Shown here piece after piece: positions 8,325-16,348 of a stretch of DNA of 44,058 bases. Source of the DNA: an uncultured Paracoccaceae bacterium (GTDB lineage: Bacteria; Pseudomonadota; Alphaproteobacteria; Rhodobacterales; Rhodobacteraceae); assembly GCA_937927675.1 (NCBI GenBank), contig CALBSG010000145.1, positions 1-44,058 on the forward strand. The letters are read 5' to 3'. The notes below the pieces were generated by a model. That model worked only from the letters and a program-made list of their open reading frames with translations. It made no database searches and was not told where the DNA came from. Every line of letters begins with the position of its first letter. Positions within the stretch are counted from its first letter, which is position 1. The position numbers and the translations under genes were made by a program.

Positions 8325-8921
8325 TCAGCCGAAGTAGCTGCGGGTCTTGTCCTTGACCCAAGACCAAAGCGCCGGCGCGCCACGGGCAACTTTGGCACCG
8401 ACACGGGATTCAAGCTGCTCTGCGGTGACATTGTAGGTCACCCAGGTGCCGCCCCCCGACATCAGGTTCGCCATCACGGGCTGCACGCGGTCAAGCGACT
8501 TGGCAAAGACCGCATCCGGGGTTTCGGCCGCTTCAAATTCATCCCACAGCGTACGAAAGGCGGCGGCCTGATCGGCGGGCAAAAGACCGAAAATCCGGTC
8601 GGCGGCGCGCTGTTCGGCGGCTTGGGTTTCTGCGCTGGCATGGGCATGGCCATTGGCCGAATGGATCGGCACATCGCCGACATCAATTTCAACCAGATCA
8701 TGCAGCAAAAGCATGCGGATGACCCGGTCGATGTTGACGCCGGGCGCGGCCTGATCGGCAAGGGTCAGAGCATAAAGCGCCAGATGCCAGCTATGTTCGC
8801 CCGAGTTTTCCGGGCGTGAGCCATCGACCAAGGTCGTGGCGCGCAGCACGGATTTCAGCCGGTCTGCTTCGTTCAGAAAATCGAACTGTGCTTGCAGGCG
8901 GTCTGAGGTCGGGGCGGTCAA
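8325..8921 (-). CDS. HD domain hydrolase, YfbR/HDDC2-like 5'-nucleotidase
   Basis: A 198-residue HD-domain phosphohydrolase. The metal-binding set is visible: His in SGEHSWHLALYAL (about residues 40-52), the HD pair in LLLHDLVEIDVGDVPIHS (about 71-88), and a later Asp in KSLDRVQPVM. This arrangement resembles YfbR and HDDC2, which dephosphorylate deoxynucleoside 5'-monophosphates; the exact substrate is an inference. Its ATG (8919-8921) overlaps the stop of the preceding small gene by four bases (ATGA), so translation is probably coupled. It is the last gene of a three-gene set with the small protein and the alpha/beta hydrolase. Confidence 0.85.
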   Translation of the reverse strand: MTAPTSDRLQAQFDFLNEADRLKSVLRATTLVDGSRPENSGEHSWHLALYALTLADQAAPGVNIDRVIRMLLLHDLVEIDVGDVPIHSANGHAHASAETQAAEQRAADRIFGLLPADQAAAFRTLWDEFEAAETPDAVFAKSLDRVQPVMANLMSGGGTWVTYNVTAEQLESRVGAKVARGAPALWSWVKDKTRSYFG

Positions 8922-9181
8922 TGCCCGCCGCCCTGATCCAGCACAACACGCGGGCCAGACCCGCCCTCGCGCTTGGCTTTCAGGCTGGCCTCGATGAAGG
9001 CACGGCCGCGCCTTTCCGCGACGCGCACGCGATAGGCGGTCAGAAACGCCTCTTGCATGGTGGGAGAGGCATCAAGCAAGACCTTGGACACTTTGTCGAA
9101 AAACCGCTCGTCGCCCAGTTCTTCCATGGCCGCGATCACCTCGAGGGCCAAGGCATCGCCCATATCCTCCAACACTGACAT
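8918..9181 (-). CDS. Small conserved-looking protein of unknown function
   Basis: An 87-residue, mostly helical soluble protein with an acidic N-terminal half (LEDMGDALALEVIAAMEELG) and a basic C-terminal half (RVRVAERRGRAF, SLKAKREGG). I do not recognise the family. It begins directly after the alpha/beta hydrolase stop with no spare base, and its stop overlaps the HD-domain start by four bases. That makes it very likely a real, co-translated gene. It may be a partner or regulator of one of its neighbours, but this cannot be read from the sequence. Confidence 0.75.
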   Translation of the reverse strand: MSVLEDMGDALALEVIAAMEELGDERFFDKVSKVLLDASPTMQEAFLTAYRVRVAERRGRAFIEASLKAKREGGSGPRVVLDQGGGH

Positions 9182-9841
9182 TTAGCGGCTGGCCTCCCCC
9201 AGACGGCGCTTCACATAGGACGACACCGTGTTGATCATCGGCTTCATGTGGGCTTCGTCATCCTTGAAGAAGTGATCGGCGCCTTCGATCTGTTCATGGG
9301 TGATGGTGATGCCCTTTTGCTCGTGCAGTTTGTTCACCAGCGCCGTTGTGTCTTTTGGCGGGGCCACCTTGTCGGCGGTGCCGTTGATGATCAGACCCGA
9401 GGAGGGGCAGGGCGCAAGGAAGGAGAAATCGTAAAGGTTCGCCGGCGGCGCGACCGAGACGAAGCCGGTGATTTCCGGGCGGCGCATCAAAAGCTGCATG
9501 CCGACCCAGGCGCCGAACGAAAAGCCTGCAACCCAGCAATGCTTGGCGTTTTGGTTCATGGATTGCAGATAATCCAAGGCCGAGGCGGCATCGCTCAGCT
9601 CGCCAATCCCCATGTCATATTCGCCTTGGCTGCGCCCGACGCCGCGGAAGTTGAACCTCAGTACCGTGAAGCCCAGATTGTAAAAGGCGTAGTGCAGGTT
9701 GTAGACCACCTTGTTGTTCATCGTGCCCCCGTAGTTCGGGTGCGGATGCAGCACGATGGCAATCGGGGCGTCGCGCTCTTTTTGCGGGTGGTAGCGGCCT
9801 TCGAGACGGCCTTCGGGGCCAGCAAAAATCACTTCGGGCAT
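9182..9841 (-). CDS. Alpha/beta hydrolase (dienelactone hydrolase-like)
   Basis: A 219-residue cytoplasmic alpha/beta hydrolase without signal peptide. The oxyanion region is LHPHPNYGGTMNNKVV (about 32-47), followed by RFNFRGVGRSQG. The nucleophile elbow GFSFG gives Ser at about 109, the acid is likely Asp in NGTADKV, and the catalytic His is in GADHFF. This layout is typical of the COG2945-like group, whose natural substrates are mostly unknown. It is the first gene of a tight set with the small unknown gene and the HD hydrolase, and is divergent from iscR across 159 bases. Confidence 0.85.
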   Translation of the reverse strand: MPEVIFAGPEGRLEGRYHPQKERDAPIAIVLHPHPNYGGTMNNKVVYNLHYAFYNLGFTVLRFNFRGVGRSQGEYDMGIGELSDAASALDYLQSMNQNAKHCWVAGFSFGAWVGMQLLMRRPEITGFVSVAPPANLYDFSFLAPCPSSGLIINGTADKVAPPKDTTALVNKLHEQKGITITHEQIEGADHFFKDDEAHMKPMINTVSSYVKRRLGEASR

Positions 9842-10000
9842 TGGTGTCGCCTGCTTTCATCGAGGTGCGGTTCATTGACCTGACCGCACGGACAATCTAG
9901 AGCCGTTCCAAGACGTTTTTCTCGGACGGTTTGCCAATTTCAGGTAAGACTTGGGGGCTGTGCCGTCAATGGAGAAGCGCGGGGTTTAAGGGGGCTTGCG

Positions 10001-10462
10001 ATGAAACTCTCGACCAAGGGCCGTTATGCCATGGTGGCGCTGGCCGATCTGGCACTGGCCAAAAGCGATGATCTGATGTCGCTGGCGGCAATTTCCAAGC
10101 GGCAGGATATTTCCTTGCCCTATCTGGAGCAGCTGTTCGTCAAGCTGCGCCGGGCCGGATTGGTGGAGGCGGTGCGCGGACCGGGCGGCGGCTATCGCTT
10201 GGCGCGCAGCCCCTCGGATATTCGGGTTTCAGAGGTGATGGAGGCGGTCGAAGAGACGGTGGACGCGCTGCATACCGGGGCAGGGGCCAGCGGTGGCGTG
10301 TCGGGCAGCCGGGCGCAAAGCATGACCAATCGGCTTTGGGAGGGGCTTTCGGCCCATGTCTATGTGTTTTTGCACCAGACCCGGCTTTCCGATGTGATCC
10401 GCAACCAGATGACCCCCTGTCCGGCGGTGCCTGCGCTGTTTCGGGTGGTGGATGAGGAATGA
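10001..10462 (+). CDS. iscR: Rrf2-family regulator IscR, single-cysteine type
   Basis: A 153-residue Rrf2-family transcription factor heading the Fe-S operon. The N-terminal winged helix is canonical (MKLSTKGRYAMVALADLALA, then LPYLEQLFVKLRRAGLV and RGPGGGYRLAR). E. coli IscR binds [2Fe-2S] through Cys92, Cys98, Cys104 and His107. Here the matching segment (about 88-110, HTGAGASGGVSGSRAQ) has no cysteine at all, and the only Cys of the protein is at about residue 140 (MTPCPAV). IscR of Rhodobacter sphaeroides has been described as a repressor of Fe-S genes with a single Cys and an unusual cluster ligation, so this is a lineage trait rather than damage. It probably represses its own operon when cluster supply is adequate. 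Confidence 0.92.
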   Translation: MKLSTKGRYAMVALADLALAKSDDLMSLAAISKRQDISLPYLEQLFVKLRRAGLVEAVRGPGGGYRLARSPSDIRVSEVMEAVEETVDALHTGAGASGGVSGSRAQSMTNRLWEGLSAHVYVFLHQTRLSDVIRNQMTPCPAVPALFRVVDEE

Positions 10463-10495
10463 TGCCTGGGCGGCAAAGTCTTAAAGAAAGAATTT

Positions 10496-10541
10496 GCGGG
10501 GGGCTTTCTGCCCACCAAGGATATTTGGGCCAAGATAAAGG
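10496..10541 (+). repeat. G/C-rich 'GGATATTT' intergenic repeat, copy 3
   Basis: GCGGGGGGCTTTCTGCCCAC then CAAGGATATTTGGGCCAAGA and TAAAG. It lies between iscR and iscS, ten bases before the iscS ATG, so the closing AAAG-GGGC region may overlap the ribosome-binding area of iscS. Confidence 0.6.
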
Positions 10542-10550
10542 GGCGTCGGG

Positions 10551-11594
10551 ATGAGCCGGGTCTATCTGGACTGGAACGCCACCACGCCGCTGCGGCCCGA
10601 GGCGAAGGCCGCGATGATCGCGGCGATGGAGATCGTCGGCAACCCGTCCTCGGTTCATGCCGAGGGACGTGCGGCCAAGGCCCTGCGCGAAAGGGCGCGG
10701 GGACAAATTGCCGCGGCCTTGGGCGCGGATGGGGCGGATGTCGTGTTCACCTCGGGCGCAACAGAGGCGGCGGCTTTGGCCTGTGCAGGGCGCGGGTTGG
10801 TTTCGGCGAATGTTGAACATGACGCAGTGGTGGCCTGGTGCGAGCCGGTCTTGGAGGTTGCGCCTTCGGGGCAGGTGATCGTGCCGGACCCGACCCGTGC
10901 GGCGCTGCAACTGGCCAATTCCGAAACTGGGATCGTGCAGCAGTTGCCGGAAGGCTTGGCCGTATCTGACCTGACGCAGGGGTTTGGCAAGTTGCCGATC
11001 GCGTTCAACTGGCTTGGGTGCCAGATGGGGTTGGTGAGCGCGCACAAGCTGGGCGGGCCAAAGGGGGTTGGTGCCTTGGTGTTGCGGCAAGGGGTTGATT
11101 TTGTGCCGCAACTGCGGGGTGGCGGGCAGGAAATGGGCCGCCGGGCTGGAACAGAAAACCTGATCGGCATTGCCGGATTTGCGGCGGCGGCCACGGCCGC
11201 GATGCGCGATTTGGCGAACGGCGTTTGGGAGGAAGTGGCCCAAGTTAGAAATATTCTAGATTCAGCATTGTCGTCCTTTGGTTTTGAGACTATTTCTGTC
11301 GGGAATGAAGTAGCCCGTTTGCCCAACACCCTGTGCCTGATCGCGCCGGGCTGGAAAGGCGAGACGCAGGTCATGGCGATGGATCTGGCGGGCTTTGCCA
11401 TTTCGGCGGGGTCGGCCTGTTCGTCTGGCAAGGTCAAGGCAAGCCGGGTGCTCAAGGCCATGGGCTTTGACGAGGCGCGGGCGGGCCAAGCGATCCGGCT
11501 GTCAATCGGGCCGGGGGTAAGCCGCGAGGATGTCTTGCGCTTTGCCGAGGTCTGGGGTCGGGAATACGCGCGGATCCGTTCGCGTGAGATATGA
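10551..11594 (+). CDS. iscS: Cysteine desulfurase, NifS/IscS-like
   Basis: A PLP enzyme that takes sulfur from cysteine for Fe-S assembly. At 347 residues it is shorter than classical IscS (about 404) but complete. Motifs: N-terminal VYLDWNATTPLRPEA, NPSSVH (31-36), the PLP-stacking His in VEHDAV (about 90), the PLP lysine in SAHKLGGPKG (Lys about 166) and the persulfide cysteine in SAGSACSSGK (Cys about 290). The operon carries a second desulfurase, sufS, at its far end. This one follows iscR by 88 bases and precedes sufB by 39. The name iscS follows Rhodobacter usage; by sequence it is simply a class I NifS-like desulfurase. Confidence 0.88.
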   Translation: MSRVYLDWNATTPLRPEAKAAMIAAMEIVGNPSSVHAEGRAAKALRERARGQIAAALGADGADVVFTSGATEAAALACAGRGLVSANVEHDAVVAWCEPVLEVAPSGQVIVPDPTRAALQLANSETGIVQQLPEGLAVSDLTQGFGKLPIAFNWLGCQMGLVSAHKLGGPKGVGALVLRQGVDFVPQLRGGGQEMGRRAGTENLIGIAGFAAAATAAMRDLANGVWEEVAQVRNILDSALSSFGFETISVGNEVARLPNTLCLIAPGWKGETQVMAMDLAGFAISAGSACSSGKVKASRVLKAMGFDEARAGQAIRLSIGPGVSREDVLRFAEVWGREYARIRSREI

Positions 11595-11633
11595 ATAACG
11601 GGGTGCAAGCCCCAGATACGGAAGGATAAAGCC

Positions 11634-13142
11634 ATGGCGGCTGTGGATATGGAAGTGCGCGACGGCGTCGATCGGGAAACCATCGAGACCGTTCAGGCCA
11701 TGTCGGGCAGCTATAAATATGGCTGGGCCACCGATATCGAGATGGACTATGCGCCCAAGGGCCTGTCCGAAGATATCGTGCGGCTGATCTCGGAAAAGAA
11801 CGCCGAACCGGAATGGATGCTGGAATGGCGTCTGGCCGCCTATCGGCGCTGGGTGAAGATGGAAGAGCCGCGGTGGGCGATGCTGCATTACCCGGAAATC
11901 GACTATCAGGACCAGTATTATTACGCCAAACCGAAAAGCATGGCGGTGAAACCGAAGTCCTTGGATGAGGTGGACCCCAAGCTGCTGGCGACCTATGAAA
12001 AGCTGGGTATCCCGCTGAAAGAGCAGTATATTCTGGCAGGGGTCGAGGCGCCGGAGGGCGAGCGCAAGGTCGCCGTCGATGCGGTGTTCGATTCGGTTTC
12101 TGTCGGCACCACCTTCAAGGCGGAACTGGCCAAGGCCGGGGTGATCTTCTGCTCGATCTCAGAAGCGGTGCGGGAATATCCGGATCTGGTGAAGCAATAT
12201 CTCGGCACCGTGGTGCCGCAGTCTGACAACTTCTTTGCCACGCTGAATTCGGCTGTGTTTTCAGATGGATCCTTTGTCTACATCCCCAAAGGAACCCGCT
12301 GCCCGATGGAGCTGTCGACCTATTTCCGCATCAATGCCGAAAACACCGGTCAGTTTGAGCGCACGCTGATCATCGCCGATGAAGGCAGCTACGTCAGCTA
12401 TCTGGAAGGTTGCACTGCGCCCAAGCGCGACACCCATCAGCTGCACGCCGCGGTGGTGGAACTGGTGATCCTGAAGGATGCCGAGGTGAAATATTCCACG
12501 GTGCAGAACTGGTATCCGGGCGACGAAAACGGCAAGGGCGGGATTTACAACTTTGTCACCAAGCGCGCCGATTGCCGGGGCGACAATGCCAAGGTGATGT
12601 GGACGCAGGTGGAAACCGGTTCGGCGATTACCTGGAAATACCCGTCCTGCATCCTGCGCGGCGACAATTCCCAAGGTGAGTTCTATTCCATCGCCATCGC
12701 CAACAATGCCCAGCAGGCCGACACCGGCACCAAGATGATACATCTGGGCAAGAACACCAAAAGCCGGATCGTGTCGAAGGGCATTTCGGCGGGCCGGGCG
12801 CAGAACACCTATCGCGGCTTGGTCTCGATGCACCCGAAAGCCACGAATTCGCGCAACTATACCCAGTGCGACAGCCTGCTGATCGGCGACAAATGTGGGG
12901 CGCATACCGTGCCTTACATCGAGGTGAAGAATAACTCGTCGCGTGTTGAGCATGAGGCGACCACCTCGAAGGTGGATGAGGATCAACTGTTCTATTGCCG
13001 CTCGCGCGGGATGGACGAGGAAGCAGCCGTGGCGCTGGTTGTGAACGGCTTCTGCAAGGACGTGCTGCAAGCCCTGCCGATGGAATTTGCTATGGAGGCG
13101 CAAAGCCTTGTGGCGATCTCGTTGGAAGGGTCCGTGGGCTAA
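11634..13142 (+). CDS. sufB: Fe-S cluster assembly scaffold SufB
   Basis: Scaffold subunit of the SufBCD complex on which Fe-S clusters are built in the cytosol. At 502 residues it is of normal length. The C-terminal beta-helix region carries GDKCGAHT (Cys about 421), equivalent to the essential E. coli SufB Cys405, then KNNSSRVEHEATTSKV and VALVVNGFCKDVLQALP, all hallmarks of SufB. The start ATG 11634 has GGAAGGA shortly upstream. It sits between iscS and sufC in one orientation; a 75-base gap with a perfect palindrome separates it from sufC. Confidence 0.97.
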   Translation: MAAVDMEVRDGVDRETIETVQAMSGSYKYGWATDIEMDYAPKGLSEDIVRLISEKNAEPEWMLEWRLAAYRRWVKMEEPRWAMLHYPEIDYQDQYYYAKPKSMAVKPKSLDEVDPKLLATYEKLGIPLKEQYILAGVEAPEGERKVAVDAVFDSVSVGTTFKAELAKAGVIFCSISEAVREYPDLVKQYLGTVVPQSDNFFATLNSAVFSDGSFVYIPKGTRCPMELSTYFRINAENTGQFERTLIIADEGSYVSYLEGCTAPKRDTHQLHAAVVELVILKDAEVKYSTVQNWYPGDENGKGGIYNFVTKRADCRGDNAKVMWTQVETGSAITWKYPSCILRGDNSQGEFYSIAIANNAQQADTGTKMIHLGKNTKSRIVSKGISAGRAQNTYRGLVSMHPKATNSRNYTQCDSLLIGDKCGAHTVPYIEVKNNSSRVEHEATTSKVDEDQLFYCRSRGMDEEAAVALVVNGFCKDVLQALPMEFAMEAQSLVAISLEGSVG

Positions 13143-13156
13143 GCCCGTCCAACGCC

Positions 13157-13170
13157 TGCACATATGTGCA
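13157..13170. promoter_or_regulatory. Perfect 14-bp palindrome between sufB and sufC
   Basis: TGCACATATGTGCA is identical to its reverse complement. It starts 15 bases after the sufB stop and lies 48 bases before the sufC start. It could be an internal operator or an mRNA processing site; no known factor is assigned. Confidence 0.4.
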
Positions 13171-13217
13171 AAACCCAAATTGGCCCGCGCGGCCCGCGAC
13201 GAATGACCGAGGATATG

Positions 13218-13976
13218 ATGCTTGAGATCAAGAACCTGCATGTGAAACTGGCCGACGAGGACAAGGTGATCCTGCGGGGCCTTGATCTGAGCATCGGCGC
13301 CGGCGAGGTCCATGCGATCATGGGGCCGAACGGGTCGGGCAAATCGACGCTGAGCTATGTCCTGTCCGGGCGCGAGGGCTATGAGGTCACCGACGGCTCT
13401 GCCAAGCTCTTGGGCGAGGAATTGCTGGAGATGGAGCCGGAGGCCCGTGCGGCGGCTGGCCTGTTTTTGGCCTTTCAGTATCCGGTAGAAATTCCCGGTG
13501 TTGGCAATATGACCTTCCTGCGCACCGCGCTGAATGCCCAACGCAAGGCGCGCGGCGAAGAGGAGGTCAGCGCAGGCGACTTCCTGAAGCTGGTGCGCGA
13601 AAAGGCCAAGACGCTGAAGATCGACGCGGAAATGCTGAAGCGCCCGGTCAATGTGGGCTTTTCGGGTGGTGAGAAAAAGCGCAACGAAATCCTTCAGATG
13701 GCCATGCTGGAACCCAAGATGTGCATCCTCGACGAGACGGACTCGGGGTTGGACGTTGATGCGATGAAACTGGTGTCGGATGGCGTTAACGCGCTGCGCG
13801 ATGCGGGGCGGTCGTTCTTGGTCATCACCCATTACCAGCGCCTGCTGGATCATATCAAACCGGACGTTGTGCATATCATGGCCGCCGGGCGCATCGTGAA
13901 AACCGGCGGGCCGGAATTGGCGCTGGAGGTCGAAAACAACGGCTATGCCGATCTCTTGGCCGAGGTGCAGGCATGA
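13218..13976 (+). CDS. sufC: Fe-S cluster assembly ATPase SufC
   Basis: ABC-type ATPase that drives SufB-SufD conformational change. From ATG 13218 it has 252 residues, the usual size. Walker A GPNGSGKST is at about 36-44, the ABC signature is the SufC-specific FSGGEKKRNEI (about 148-158), and Walker B is CILDETDSGLD (about 169-179), with a switch His in VITHYQR. I prefer 13218 (MLEIKNLHVKL) because GAGG lies about six bases upstream; in-frame ATGs at 13215 and 13203 are alternatives that add one or six residues. The stop overlaps the sufD start (ATGA). Confidence 0.95.
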   Translation: MLEIKNLHVKLADEDKVILRGLDLSIGAGEVHAIMGPNGSGKSTLSYVLSGREGYEVTDGSAKLLGEELLEMEPEARAAAGLFLAFQYPVEIPGVGNMTFLRTALNAQRKARGEEEVSAGDFLKLVREKAKTLKIDAEMLKRPVNVGFSGGEKKRNEILQMAMLEPKMCILDETDSGLDVDAMKLVSDGVNALRDAGRSFLVITHYQRLLDHIKPDVVHIMAAGRIVKTGGPELALEVENNGYADLLAEVQA

Positions 13977-15289
13977 CGATCCAACAGGCAAAGGCCGATG
14001 CCCTTGCCGCGCGGCTTGGTGCGGGCGCTGAGGGGCAGGGCGGTTCGACCCAACAATCTTGGTTGGGGGCCGCGCAAGCGGCTGCTTTGGCGCGGGTTCA
14101 GGGCATGGGTCTGCCCGGCAAGCGCGATGAATATTGGCGCTACACCGATCCCAGCACGTTGAACGTCCCAAAGGCGCTGTCGGCCGCGCTGTTTGACAAT
14201 CGCGGTGAGCCGCGCCCGTTTTCTGCCGTTGATCGGCTGAAACTGGTCTTCGTGGACGGGGTGTTCGACCCCGCCCAGTCTGACAGCTTGGCGCTGGAAG
14301 GTATTGAGATTGAACGTCTTTCTCAGGCCGCCGCAAACCCGTCTCATTGGGCGGCCGGGCTTTACGGCACGCTTGAGGCCCGCGGGCAAACCCCGGTGGA
14401 GCGCCCTTTCGCAGCTTTGAACACAGCGCAGGCCGATGAGGGCGTTCTGATCCGCGTGACGGGCAAACCGTCAAGGCCGGTTTCGTTGATTTATCTCAGG
14501 AAATCAGTGGATTGCGACGCAATCCTTCACCACCTTATCAAGGTGGAATCTGGGGCGGAGCTGACCTTGTTGGAAAATGGCCCGGCTGCGGCCCGGCTGT
14601 CCAAGGTGATGGAGGTCGAGGTTGCCGACAAGGGCCGCTTCCACCACGTCCGCACCCAAGGCCGCGATCATGATCGTCGCGCCATCAGCCATATCTTTGC
14701 CCGCATCGGGGCGGGCGCGCTGTTCAAATCCTTTACGTTGACCGCCAATGGGCGGTTGACCCGCACCGAGGCATTCATCGAACTGCTTGGCGCCGATTCC
14801 GTCGCGCACATCGCGGGTGCCAGTGTTGGCGACGGCGATTTCCACCATGATGACACCGTTTTCGTCACCCATGCGGCCGAGCGGTGCGAAAGCCGTCAGG
14901 TCTATAAGAAGGTTCTGAAAAACGGCGCAGTCGGGGTGTTTCAGGGCAAGATTCTGGTCAAGCAGGGCGCTCAAAAGACCGATGGCTATCAGATCAGCCA
15001 ATCGCTTTTGCTGGATGATGACAGCCAGTTCCTTGCCAAGCCCGAATTGGAAATCTACGCCGACGATGTGAAATGTTCGCATGGCTCCACCTCGGGCGCG
15101 ATTGACGATACCGCGCTTTATTACCTGCGTTCGCGCGGGGTGCCGTTGAAACAGGCGCAATCGCTGTTGGTTCTGGCCTTCTTGGCCGAAGCAATCGCCG
15201 AGATTGATGACGAGGCCATCGCCGAAGATATCCGCGGCAGGCTGGAGGCGTGGTTGCATCGGCATGAGCATGCGGGGAACGGGCAGTAA
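13973..15289 (+). CDS. sufD: Fe-S cluster assembly protein SufD
   Basis: Partner of SufB in the SufBC2D complex, needed for iron acquisition. 438 residues, with the typical weakly conserved N-terminus (AAALARVQGMGLPGKRDEYW) and a SufB-like beta-helix core. The C-terminal signature ADDVKCSHGSTSGAIDDTAL contains the conserved His counterpart of E. coli SufD His360. It ends with SRGVPLKQAQSLLVLAFLAE. It overlaps sufC by four bases and is followed after one base by the first Yip1-like gene, so the whole block is translationally tight. Confidence 0.95.
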   Translation: MTIQQAKADALAARLGAGAEGQGGSTQQSWLGAAQAAALARVQGMGLPGKRDEYWRYTDPSTLNVPKALSAALFDNRGEPRPFSAVDRLKLVFVDGVFDPAQSDSLALEGIEIERLSQAAANPSHWAAGLYGTLEARGQTPVERPFAALNTAQADEGVLIRVTGKPSRPVSLIYLRKSVDCDAILHHLIKVESGAELTLLENGPAAARLSKVMEVEVADKGRFHHVRTQGRDHDRRAISHIFARIGAGALFKSFTLTANGRLTRTEAFIELLGADSVAHIAGASVGDGDFHHDDTVFVTHAAERCESRQVYKKVLKNGAVGVFQGKILVKQGAQKTDGYQISQSLLLDDDSQFLAKPELEIYADDVKCSHGSTSGAIDDTALYYLRSRGVPLKQAQSLLVLAFLAEAIAEIDDEAIAEDIRGRLEAWLHRHEHAGNGQ

Positions 15290-15290
15290 C

Positions 15291-15770
15291 ATGTCGCTGA
15301 TCCCCGATATCGTGGAAAGCTGGCGCGCACCTGCCCGTGTGCTGCGCCGCCATCTTGACAGACCACGCTCGGAAGCCTTTGTTTTCACGTTTCTTTTCAC
15401 GTTTCTGCTGGTCGCCTTTGTCGCGCAGGCGCCGCATGCGTCGCGCATGGCGTTTTTGCAGCCCGAAGTGCCGATGTCGCAGCGGTTGTTTGCGGCCTTC
15501 CTCGGGTTGTTGGTGACCATTCCGTTTTGGTATGCGCTGGCCGCCCTGACGCGGCTGATCGCGGGTGCCGTTGGCGGGCGAGGCACATGGTATGGCGCGC
15601 GGCTGGCCTTGTTCTGGGCCTTGGTGGCCATGTCGCCCGGCATGCTCTTGATGGGGCTGAGCCTTGGCTTTCTGGGGCAGGGCGCACAGACCAATGCGCT
15701 TGGTGCGGGGATTGGCCTTGCCTTCGTGCTGCTCTGGGGGCTGATGCTGCGCGAGGCGGAACGGGGATGA
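15291..15770 (+). CDS. Yip1-like membrane protein A inside the suf operon
   Basis: A 159-residue protein with four hydrophobic segments (for example FVFTFLFTFLLVAFVAQ, FLGLLVTIPFWYALAALTRL, LALFWALVAMSPGMLLMGL and GAGIGLAFVLLWGLML). The pattern fits bacterial Yip1 domains, small membrane proteins of unknown function. ATG 15291 follows the sufD stop by one base, and its TGA overlaps the next start (ATGA). The tight packing argues for joint expression with the Fe-S genes. Paralogy with the next gene is plausible but I cannot align them in detail here. Confidence 0.75.
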   Translation: MSLIPDIVESWRAPARVLRRHLDRPRSEAFVFTFLFTFLLVAFVAQAPHASRMAFLQPEVPMSQRLFAAFLGLLVTIPFWYALAALTRLIAGAVGGRGTWYGARLALFWALVAMSPGMLLMGLSLGFLGQGAQTNALGAGIGLAFVLLWGLMLREAERG

Positions 15771-16348
15771 ACCGGGCGCTGCCAGATCTGCTACGCTTGA
15801 CGCTGGCTGACCCAAGGTCCGCGGCGCGGGCGCTGATGGCGCTGGATTTGCCCGTCAGCACGGGCTGGACGGCGCTGGTGTTGATGGCAGTTCTATCTGC
15901 AACACTCGGATTTATCGGCCTGATGATCGCCCCGGTCGACATGGATCCTGCGATGCAGGCCCTGCTTGGCAGCCCCTTGCGGACTGCCGCACTGCAATGT
16001 GTGGCGTTGGCGCTGACCGGAGTTCTAGCCTTTTGGGTCGGGCAGCGGTTTGGCGGCACAGGCCGTTTGTCGCAGGCGCTGGTCTTGGTCGCTTGGGCGC
16101 AACTGCCGCCCTTGTTGTTGCAACTGGCCCAACTTGCGGCGATCTTGATCGCTCCGGCGCTTGCCCCGCTGATCGGATTGACCGGGTTTGCGCTATACGC
16201 GGTGATCCTGTCGTTGTTCATCGCGGAACTGCATGGCTTCCGCTCTGGTCCCTTGGTGTTTCTGGGCCTGCTGATCGTGGGCTTCCTTGTCGCCCTGATC
16301 GCGGCCTTCCTCTTTGCCGCCGTCTTCGGAGTGCCTGCCTATGTATGA
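15767..16348 (+). CDS. Yip1-like membrane protein B inside the suf operon
   Basis: A 193-residue multi-pass membrane protein (about five segments, for example LVLMAVLSATLGFIGLMI, LQCVALALTGVLAFWVGQ and FLGLLIVGFLVALIAAFLF). Phe-Trp-Val-Gly-Gln-Arg-Phe-Gly-Gly-Thr-Gly followed by LSQALVLVAWAQLPPLLL is typical of Yip1 family proteins. The start overlaps the previous stop (ATGA) and the end overlaps sufS by eight bases, so it is translationally coupled on both sides. No link between Yip1 proteins and Fe-S assembly is established that I know of. Confidence 0.75.
   Translation: MNRALPDLLRLTLADPRSAARALMALDLPVSTGWTALVLMAVLSATLGFIGLMIAPVDMDPAMQALLGSPLRTAALQCVALALTGVLAFWVGQRFGGTGRLSQALVLVAWAQLPPLLLQLAQLAAILIAPALAPLIGLTGFALYAVILSLFIAELHGFRSGPLVFLGLLIVGFLVALIAAFLFAAVFGVPAYV

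Noticed and set aside
7162..8337. Open frame of 391 codons on the plus strand over icd
   Set aside because: It is antisense to the complete isocitrate dehydrogenase gene and shows no protein family.
12261..14474. Long open frame of 737 codons on the minus strand across sufB, sufC and sufD
   Set aside because: It is antisense to three well-supported suf genes, has no recognisable domain, and is the usual by-product of high G+C coding DNA.
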